Origin: Coniochaeta sp. PMI_546 | Lineage: Eukaryota; Ascomycota; Sordariomycetes; Coniochaetales; Coniochaetaceae | NCBI GenBank assembly: GCA_021432605.1 | Contig: MU271144.1 | Coordinates: 1,732,606-1,796,605 of the forward strand | DNA length: 64,000 nucleotides | Reading direction: 5' to 3' | Part shown: in pieces, positions 56,504-64,000 of the stretch | How the letters are laid out: the number at the start of each line of letters is the position of its first letter | Position numbering within the stretch: the stretch's first letter is position 1 | The notes under the pieces: generated by a model | What the model saw: only the letters and a program-made list of their open reading frames with translations | What the model was told of the DNA's origin: nothing | The model's database searches: none | Program-made: the position numbers and the translations under genes

Positions 56504-58667
56504 ATGGCGTACTATGATCCAGCGGGGGCCTCTGACTTCCGAGAAGGCCACTGCTCGCTTTGTCTTCATGACAAGTCGTCGGCCGCCATTGACTTCTACC
56601 CGTACAATATAAGTTGTACGCTGGACCGGCTGAGAGAGTCAGCGACAGAGAAGTGCAAATTTTGCGCTCTGATGGTCGACGCCGTCCTCTGGACTATCTC
56701 GACGGCACTTGTGAAGGAAGATCAACTCGAAAGCGTCCGCTTGTGTCAAGGGCTCTTTTTGAGGGTCAAGGGCCAGTCAAAATCTCTGGAGGTCGAATTC
56801 CTCGATCATGAAGGTAGTAGCCGCCACCCCCCCACCCCCCCCTCCCTCGGGCATAGGCGAGTGCTCTAGCAATATGAAGTGGTCGCTAGGCTGAAAATGT
56901 ACTGACTGGACTTGCATGACATTAGGCCCATGTGGGTATCCGAGCTACGGGCGTGGGAAGGAAAAGGGGCATCTCAAAGCCATCCCTGGCGACACAGCCT
57001 CCAAGCAGACCTTCGACACCATCTCCGCATGGCTGCAGGACTGTCTTGCGAATCACGACGAATGCCCTAGCCCCAAGGTGCACGAGAGGGACTCGTCAGC
57101 CCGACGTCCGACTCGACTGCTGGATCTGAGCAACCATGCCGTCAGACTCCGCGAAGACGCACCGACGGGCGGGTACGCGTGCCTCAGCCATCGATGGGGC
57201 GAACCCAAGAGTATGTTCTGCTTGAAGACGGACACGCTCGAGCGCTTCAAGGTCGAAATTCCTCACGACATGCTCCCGCAGAGCTTCAAGGACGCTGTGG
57301 ACATCTGCCGGCGTCTGAGCATTTCCCTCCTCTGGATCGACGCCCTGTGCATCGTCCAAGACGACCGCGACGACTGGAAGCGCGAGGCGCCGCGCATGGC
57401 CGACATCTACGAGCACGCCGTCATCACCATCGCGGCGGCGGCGGCGCACGACGGGGCCGGCGGCTGCTATCAGCTGGCGCGCGCGGAGCACAGGGGCACC
57501 TCCCTGCCCTCGCGCCCGGACGTACACGTGCGCGTGAGGCCGGCGGAGTACCCCGGGTTCGGGAGCAACAGCCGGGACTGGCCGCTCATGAGCCGCGGCT
57601 GGATCTACCAGGAGATGCGCCTGTCGCCCCGGAAGCTGCACTTTGCCGCCAGCGAGGTCATCTGGGATTGCGCGAGGGGCAGGCGCAGCGAGAGCGGCAC
57701 GAATGACAGAGATTACGCCCCGACGAAGGACTGGATGCGCTTGTCGGACCGGAATCTGCGGCTGCGCTGGTACAGGGTGGTGGCTGCCTACACGGCCCTG
57801 GACCTCACCTTTGAGAGCGACCGGCTTCCGGCCCTCTCGGCCCTGACGGAGCGGATGGAGCGGCTTCGAGGCGGTGACCAGTTTCTGGTAGGGCTGTGGA
57901 AGACCACGCTGCTGCTTGATCTTCTCTGGTATGCCATGCCAATGTCCGACGACGTCAAAGTCAGGAAGGCCGCGGTCAAGACGTTTCCATCATGGACGTG
58001 GGTGTCCATGTCTGCCCGGATAAGTTAGCTTGGGGGATCCCTGTCCGAGGTAGTGTTGGACTCGGTTGCAGTGGTTGGTGTGCAGTGCCAGACAGATGGC
58101 ATCGATCGAATGGGTGACATCGTAGGCCAGGCCAGCATCACGATCCGGGCCAGCCTTATTCGTCTCGGAGACCTGGCGTTCTGGACCCCTGGGGAAGTAG
58201 CTGATATGGACAAGGGCGACCAACGGGCGATGAGGTGCTGGGCACAGCCACAAGAACCAGCCAACAAGACAAGCGAAGACTCACTCGCCAAGCTTAGATC
58301 TCAAATCGGTGCCGAAACCTTTCGGCTCGACCCGGATCTGCGTATCGATCAAAACCGGAAGGATGTTCGAGGGAGCCAGGGGAAGACGGCTTCGAGACGA
58401 CTCGACAACGACACACTCATCATCCCTCTGGTGTGTTGCTACCAGGACTGCGATATCTACGCACTGTGTGTCGAGCAGGCGGGCGCGTCCTCGGAATACA
58501 AGCGACTTGGCGTTGCGTCGATGGCCCACGTAGAGGAGTTGAAGCTCCGCCTGAAGTGCGGTGTCCTGCCTGAGGATGACGAGTTGGATATCCAAAGACA
58601 AACAGCGTTGGGTCGTGCGAGACATATACTAGAGAGTTTGCCAGTGTCGGCCATCACGCTGATATAG
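56504..58667 (+). CDS. HET-domain (heterokaryon-incompatibility-like) protein with an in-frame TAG
   Basis: Two exons, 56504-56813 and 56926-58667, give 683 codons if the TAG at 58026-58028 (codon 471) is read; stopping there leaves 470 residues. The N-terminus has a Cys pair module ('HCSLCLHD' and 'KCKFCALM'). The HET domain runs from 'GYACLSHRWGEPKSMF' through 'LPQSFKDAVDICRRLSISLLWIDALCIVQDD' to 'MADIYEHAVITIAAAA' (about 190-290). 'SRGWIYQEMRLSPRKLHFA' follows. After the TAG the same frame is open for 212 more codons, with a family-like end ('YALCVEQAGASSEYKRLGVAS'). HET proteins trigger cell death on non-self fusion, and many copies vary or decay. The TAG may be an edited site, a null allele or evidence of an unseen intron. 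Confidence 0.75.
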
Positions 58668-59277
58668 AGCCTTTCAACGAGGAGCTTGGCCGCTTTTGAA
58701 TGTTTGTTCGTGCTATCGCTCGATACGTATCCCAATACTAGTCGGCTTGTCGCCCTGCTGGATGGCCTTGGGCAATCACATTCGCCTTTACGACGACGAC
58801 CAGGCCGATCTGAGGCTACGTCGCACCTCTCGGTTCACCTTTGGCATGTAGTCGCTTTAATCTATACCGACTGCGTAGATGTATGATTCGGCTGTGTAAG
58901 GACAGAAGATGATTGTCTGGGTGTACTATCCGGTTGAGCAACTGTCTATCTTATGTCGTTTAGCGTATGTTCGATTTCGAGTAATTGGTCCTGCCTACAC
59001 GGGCATCTTCGCTGGGCACCTTACATGGACACGATCTCTGTTGTTTGGCGCAGAGGTAGAATTATAGACCACTTTTTATTCCCATGAAAAACCAATGCTG
59101 CGGTGGGCCGGACACGTATTTGCAGTATAATCATTAGTCTACTTTGCATCCCCAATCTTGGCGCTGAAGATTACCTGTACCATAGATAATAGATATCGAG
59201 CTTACAGTACTAGATCAAATCACGACCACCAACGGCAGACTGTTGAGTTACCCATTTATCAAGACTTGTCACATATA
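58668..59277. other. Intergenic between the HET and nucleoside hydrolase genes
   Basis: 610 bp, AT-richer than the flanks near 59040-59270. No gene is seen. Confidence 0.5.
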
Positions 59278-60554
59278 ATGGCCGACACTCGGATTCCAGT
59301 CTGGCTAGACTGCGATCCCGGCCACGATGTGAAACTCCCTCCCACCCCCCCTTCCACTGAACATGAGAGACCCCAACCTTTACTAACCTCTCCCCAGGAC
59401 GCCTTCGCCATCCTCCTGGCCTGCTACCACCCAGCCCTCCGCCTCCTGGGCATATCCACTGTCTTCGGCAACGCAGCCCTAGAAAAAACCTCCCGGAACG
59501 CCTGCTCCGTCCTGACCGCCATAGGCCAATCATCCTCCATCCCAGTCTACCTCGGCGCCAGCGGTCCCCTGCACCGCGACCCCATCCACGCCCCGACCGA
59601 CATCCACGGCGAGTCCGGGCTGGACGGCACCGGCCTCCTCCCGGACCCGGAGGTGGGGCCCGACACCTCCCTCCCGGCCGTGGAAGCCATGGCCCGGGCC
59701 CTCCGCGCCCAGGCCCCCGGCAAGGCCTGGGTCGTGGCAACGGGCGCCTTCACCAACGCCGCGGCGCTGTTCCAGGCCCACCCGGACCTGGTCCCCCACG
59801 TCGCCGGCCTGTCCCTCATGGGCGGCGCGGTGGGGGGCGGCTTCACCCCCGCCGTCATGGGCAGCGTGGCCGGAGTCCCGCGCATAGGCAACTGGACGCA
59901 GTTTGCCGAGTTTAATGTCCTGGCCGACCCCGAGGCCGCGGCGTGGATATTCGACACCAGGGCGCTGGCGGCCAAGACGACCCTGGTGCCGCTTGATGTC
60001 ACGCACCTGGTGCTCGCTACCGAGGAGGTGCAGAAGCTGTTGCTCTGGGGCCGGGAGGGGCGGAGTCCGGAGGCTGTCTTGGAGGGGAGTGAGGGGGCCA
60101 AGAGCACGCTCAGGAAGATGCTGGTTGAGTTGTTGTTCTTTTTCGCCAAGACGTACCGGTATGTGAGATCTTCTGTCTGAGAGAGAACGGAGTGGTGGAT
60201 GACGGTTGGGCTAACGGGTCTAGGGACGTCTTTGGCATCATGGAGGGCCCGCCTCTGCATGACCCGCTGGCAGTGGCTGCCGTGCTGACGGGCGCTGGCG
60301 AGTACGAGATTCCGTTTTATGATTCTGATCCGAAGTCCGGAACGAGGGAGAGATACGAGGTGACCGTGATCACTGACGGTACGCTTGAGGAGGCTCATGC
60401 GGGTCTGAAGGAGACTGGTCGCACGGTGGTCAAGCTCCTACCACCGGGCGAGGAGGGGGTTAGGATACCCAGGGGGCTGGATATCCCTAAGTTCTGGAAT
60501 GTCCTGGAGGAGTGTATGCAGAGGGCCGACGAGGCTGCTGCGAAGCCGTTGTGA
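59278..60554 (+). CDS. Inosine-uridine preferring nucleoside hydrolase
   Basis: Three exons, 59278-59328, 59398-60158 and 60224-60554, give 380 residues. Removing the first intron restores the signature 'DCDPGHDDAFAILLA'; its Asp residues bind calcium and the ribose. Other family blocks are 'LLGISTVFGNAALEKTSRNA', 'GESGLDGTGL', 'VVATGAFTNAAALFQAHPD', 'GLSLMGGAVGGG', 'EFNVLADPEAA' and, in the last exon, 'EGPPLHDPLAVAAVL' with the metal Asp and a His nearby. The enzyme splits ribonucleosides to base and ribose for salvage, probably in the cytoplasm. Intron 1 ends after a TACTAAC branch sequence. It has a weak GTGAAA donor, is 69 nt long and has no in-frame stop. Confidence 0.93.
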
Positions 60555-60784
60555 GATTACTAGAGGTGACGTTCTGGCATAAAGCAAGCATCTTCTTAGA
60601 GCTAGATTATACATGCCGTTTTTTTGGCAGCAAGAAGGCTAGCAATGACTTCTACTTGCCAGTACATTCCACCGCTCCGGCTTGCTAGTGATACGCAGGT
60701 GCTAGACTACAACCAGAGAAGCCACCACAAGTCCACAACGCTAATCCCACACATCCCTGAACTCCTGTAGGCTCGCCGACGCCC

Positions 60785-61977
60785 TCAGGTAGCAGATGCC
60801 GGCGGCTGCACTACAATCACCACAATAAGCGACGCCACCGTGACCGCAAACGCCACAAACGACACCAGCATGATGGTCCCTCTGCTGGCCGGAAACTTGC
60901 CCTTCATCACCCAATACTGGCCCTGGAGGTACCGGTTGTAGCCCAGGAACAAGATCAAGATGCTGACCCCCAGGAACGTCGTGCCGAGCGGTCTCCCCAG
61001 GTGCTGCAGCGTCTGGTTCGTGCTGCCGCTCGGAGCTGAAAGCGAGGTGTTGAGGCGGAAGAGCTGGGTTATGGCGATGCCTATGGATGCAAAGGCCAAA
61101 GAGGTGCGTAGCCAGGCGAGGAATGTGCGTTCTGTAAGAAAGCTGTCAGCTGTGGATCCCACCGACATAGTGGTTAGACAAAGAGCTACGCACCCAGCGC
61201 CAGGTGGTCTCTAGCAACGCTGCCCTTGTTCTCCAGCTCGACGGACTGGAAGTAGCGGAGGAACTTCCGCCATCTGCTCTCCTCCACTCTTACCCTCCGA
61301 CTCGATGCAGCAACACTGCCGGCGGCTCTACTCCCATTCCCGGCAGCTTGCTCCTGTTGGCTGGACGCTTTTCGCGGTGCGTTGTTGGGTCTCCTCTGCC
61401 TCGCTTCCGCGTCCGGTGGCAGAGTCTGGTAGCTCAACGACCGCTGCGGCTCCGGCTGCCGCGTTTCTACCGCGTGCTCGCCGTCGACATCGCCGGCATC
61501 TTCTTGGATCGAGGGGCTGGGTTCCCGGTCGTTTCTCAGGAGTGGCTGTAGTCTTGGACTCCCGTAGGATTCCGCGCGCTGTCGACCTGTCTGAGAAGGA
61601 TACGTTTATGTTAGCTTGGTCTCTTTACGATCAGGTATGTTGCAATCCACAGGAAGAGCCCATTGAGTCTAAACAGGGGTCTACGGACAATCTTGCCAAA
61701 CAGGTCGGACACATCACCGAAGATGCCGACGCCCTCGCGAGCCATAAGAGGGTGCACAATGCTCAATGCTCTGCTATTCCTTCCGATTTGCGTGTACCTT
61801 CGGCCTTCACATAGCAGTACTGACCTCTAGTATGTCATTGATGCGCTCCTGGGCGGACTGCTTTCTCCTCAGGGTGGTGCCGCCAGACAGCGTCCGGTCC
61901 AGGGTCTTGGTACGAGGAGGAGACTGTAGCGATTCAGGCGGAGCATTGGCCGAGGACGACGAACCGAGACCGGCCAT
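60785..61977 (-). CDS. DUF202 membrane protein with long N-terminal region
   Basis: Three exons on the minus strand, 61977-61825, 61590-61194 and 61131-60785, give 298 residues. The joints give '[18 protein letters not shown]' and '[20 protein letters not shown]', the second restoring the DUF202 signature. The first ~165 residues are hydrophilic, with '[18 protein letters not shown]' and low-complexity Ser/Pro/Arg sequence. The DUF202 part (about 185-298) has three membrane spans, beginning '[16 protein letters not shown]'. Small DUF202 proteins resemble the membrane part of vacuolar VTC polyphosphate polymerase, but there is no SPX domain here. A function cannot be stated; the vacuole or another endomembrane is possible. 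Confidence 0.85.
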
Positions 61978-63260
61978 TGTTCATATAAAGAATTATGTAC
62001 CACACAGTTATATGGTCAAGCATCGGCGGGAGGGGTGGCGTCAGTGCGCGTTAAAATGAGCCATCACGCAATAAGCGATGGAACTCTATCTTGGCATCTC
62101 GATTGGGCACCCCTAGATCTGAGTTTGCTACCAGATGTCGGATGGATCTCTCGTGCAGCTGTGTCTCGCTCTCGGCACTTGGATAAAGAAAAGGGCCACT
62201 GAGGCGGGGATCCGGTGGGATGGATTGGCAGTTCTGGTAGGGTGGCTTTCGGATGCTGTGCCGGAGGAGGCTGCTCTCTTGCAGAAACAAGCCTCGATAT
62301 GACGATTTCCATGATTGGCATGGGGCTCTCGCGCCATCAAACGGTGATTCTGCCGTGTTTAGTGGGGCGGTGAAAGAGCTAAAGGACCCTTTGGACCTGA
62401 AGCTATCCTGCAGAACATCGTCATTGGCCAATTGCGCCATCCTGAGCTTGAATGGAGTCATATTTGCACAGATTCTTGGGAAACATTACATTTTCCCATT
62501 GATTTGAGGGATGTCTTTTTATGTATAAGGAAAGTCTACCGTGTTCTATGCGATAAGTTGGGAAGCTCGTAGACTGCAGCGTTCCTAAGCACGAGAAGGA
62601 TTGGTCGTGGGATGATTGTGCTAGGGTTACCTAAGGACATTTGAGTTGTGAGGGGTCAGACCTGGGACCGAGAATGATCGCGAGGATAAGGAAGTAGGTG
62701 CCTTGCCTCACCTCTTTATATCGAAGGAGCCAGGTCTCGAAGCAGCCTAGATATCTGAGGTTTAGCTTTATTCATCGCCTCGAAGAGTAGCTTAGCAGTA
62801 TAGCATAGCACAGTACACGTAAACGTGTACAGCATAGCACAACGCGGCATAGCAACTACCCCATGCGCACTTTCCGCATTCGGGCACCGAGACCTCATCG
62901 GACTCACGGTGATGCCGACAGTGGATCTTTCGGTCGGCAGGTGGGGCGATTAAGCAGGGTCCGACTCAGTGTACTGTGGTACTTGTGGTACAGCATACTT
63001 GTACTAGCCAAGAGCCTCATCTCAGCTTTTCTTCACGCATCTGATATTCACATCACTCGACATCAAGTGATCGCGATATAATCACGATCTGTGATTGCGC
63101 ACTCGACTGACTCCGGTTGACAAGACTTTCTCGCAAAAGAATACTCTGCTCAGCTACGACCCTTCTTGATACCAGCAGAGCTTCAGCCAGCCGCCAACAG
63201 TCGCAAACTCCTCAACCCCTCCCCCCCTTTTACCAAGTCACTCCGTCGCAAACCGCCATC
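61978..63260. other. Intergenic, divergent promoters of the DUF202 gene and SHR3
   Basis: About 1.3 kb. Repeated short AGCATAGCAC-like units occur around 62790-62850 (several copies of 'TAGCA'), perhaps a small imperfect repeat. No gene is seen. Confidence 0.5.
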
Positions 63261-64000
63261 ATGTCGCACAGGTGGGTAGACTGGTCCAAGACCACAAAAT
63301 CAAAGGACTACCGCGGTTCTGGCTCCTTCGCGACCTTCCTCATCATCGGCCGTAAGCTCCCCGCTCCCCCTTCCCCCCAGCCATTGCATCCAGCACCTCC
63401 CATCTAACTTTCCGGTCTAGCCGTCTGCTTCTTCCTCGGCATCCTCTTCGCCTCCTTCCCATACGACTTCCCCCTCCTCTGGACCTCCGACCCGGTCCCG
63501 GCCTCCTACTACGACCAGCTCGAGGTCCACCTGCGCTTCATCCACCAGAGCCCCCCCCTCATCGCCCGCCTGCTCAACATCATCTGCGCCGTCGGCTTCC
63601 TCGGCTTCTTCATCAAGCTCTTCCGCCCCTCCGAGGCCAACGTGCTCTTCGACGGCGCCTCCCTGGTCCTCTACATCATCGGCGTCGGCGTCTACGTCGC
63701 CAACATCGTCAAGGGCCTTCGCCTCGTCTCCGCCGGCATCTGGGAGGACCCGGCCCAGGTCGCCGAGGGCATCAGGCACGAGGGTCCCCTTACCGGCGAT
63801 CTGGTCCTGGGCCGCGAGGACTCCCTCAAGGTCCTGAGCGCCAGCAACACCATCCTCGCCCTGGTCCTGGTCGGCGTGCTGGTGCTGCAGGCCGGTCAGT
63901 GGTATGCCGAGCGCAAGGAGGAGGAGGCCGACCAGGCTGCCGACAAGGCTGATGCGGCCAAGAAGGAGAAGGGTCACGCCGAGGCTGTTGCTTCCGGGAC
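63261..64000 (+). CDS. SHR3: Shr3-type ER chaperone for amino acid permeases, 5' part
   Basis: Two exons are visible, 63261-63351 and 63421 to the window end; the gene continues to the right. The 69-nt intron has a CTAAC branch site and joins 'ATFLIIG' to 'PVCFFLGILFASFPYDFPLLW'. Four hydrophobic segments are seen: 'FATFLIIGPVCFFLGILFA', 'LLNIICAVGFLGFFIKLF', 'ASLVLYIIGVGVYVANIV' and 'NTILALVLVGVLVLQAGQWY'. A charged Lys/Glu/Ala-rich cytosolic tail follows. Shr3 sits in the ER membrane and keeps amino acid permeases from aggregating so that they enter COPII vesicles. The order of spans and the tail match the family. About 220 residues are already present, so little should be missing. Confidence 0.92.

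Noticed and set aside
58001-58084. Possible intron removing the HET-gene TAG
   Set aside because: A frame-keeping GTGTCC...GCAG pair exists, but the donor is poor and no branch site is evident; it stays as an alternative rather than the main model.
1-64000. tRNA genes, rRNA, CRISPR arrays and intact transposons
   Set aside because: I looked for T-loop-like motifs, long terminal or inverted repeats and transposase or reverse-transcriptase motifs and saw none that hold up; short or decayed copies could be missed by eye.

Overview
The window looks like nuclear DNA of a filamentous ascomycete (Pezizomycotina, most likely Sordariomycetes). Genes are compact and carry short GT-AG introns (about 50-120 nt) with CTAAC-type branch sites. 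Families typical of the group are present: a HET-domain protein, a WSC protein, the surface-growth GT2 glycosyltransferase, and an orthologue-like copy of the perithecium kinase PUK1. I support 22 protein-coding genes, two of them cut by the window edges. I saw no rRNA, tRNA, CRISPR or intact transposon.

Layout. 1-14 kb: end of ISC1 (sphingolipid phospholipase C), a sulfate permease, the mitotic-exit GAP BUB2, a small GPI-anchored secreted protein, a PAQR/IZH3-type membrane receptor, and THOC5 of the THO mRNA-export complex. 14-18.2 kb has no convincing gene. 18-26 kb: the GT2 glycosyltransferase, a DJ-1/PfpI protein and a nucleolar FKBP (FPR3/FPR4 type). 26.4-36.8 kb: an NDR/AGC kinase facing the N-end-rule ligase UBR1. 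37.6-48.6 kb is rich in mitochondrial genes (QCR9, TPC1, MIC26/27, OCT1) and also holds PYM, an exon-junction-complex recycling factor, and an unknown protein. 49-64 kb: a WSC protein, REV1, a RED/IK-like spliceosome protein, a HET protein, a nucleoside hydrolase, a DUF202 membrane protein and the start of SHR3.

The outstanding observation is in the kinase at 26446-29769. The reading frame is intact and conserved along the whole kinase domain except for one TAG, exactly where the invariant first Trp of the subdomain IX DWWS motif should be. In Fusarium graminearum PUK1, and reportedly its Neurospora orthologue, stop codons at this motif are recoded UAG to UGG by A-to-I mRNA editing during sexual development. 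Here the candidate adenosine (28360) follows a U and lies in the loop of a predicted 10-bp stem-loop. The HET gene at 56504-58667 has the same pattern: a single in-frame TAG (58026-58028) in an otherwise open frame, again in a small predicted hairpin loop. The window may therefore hold two stop codons rescued by stage-specific RNA editing.

Other points: a 64-residue QCR9 gene with four introns, one apparently GC-AG, and a first exon that is only the ATG; a frame-preserving, stop-free intron inside the nucleoside hydrolase active site; a GATA-motif array between REV1 and the RED-like gene; short telomere-like repeats near 23.5 kb; and a TACCTTA motif that recurs in intergenic DNA. All exon limits come from reading splice motifs and conserved protein joints, not from transcript data.
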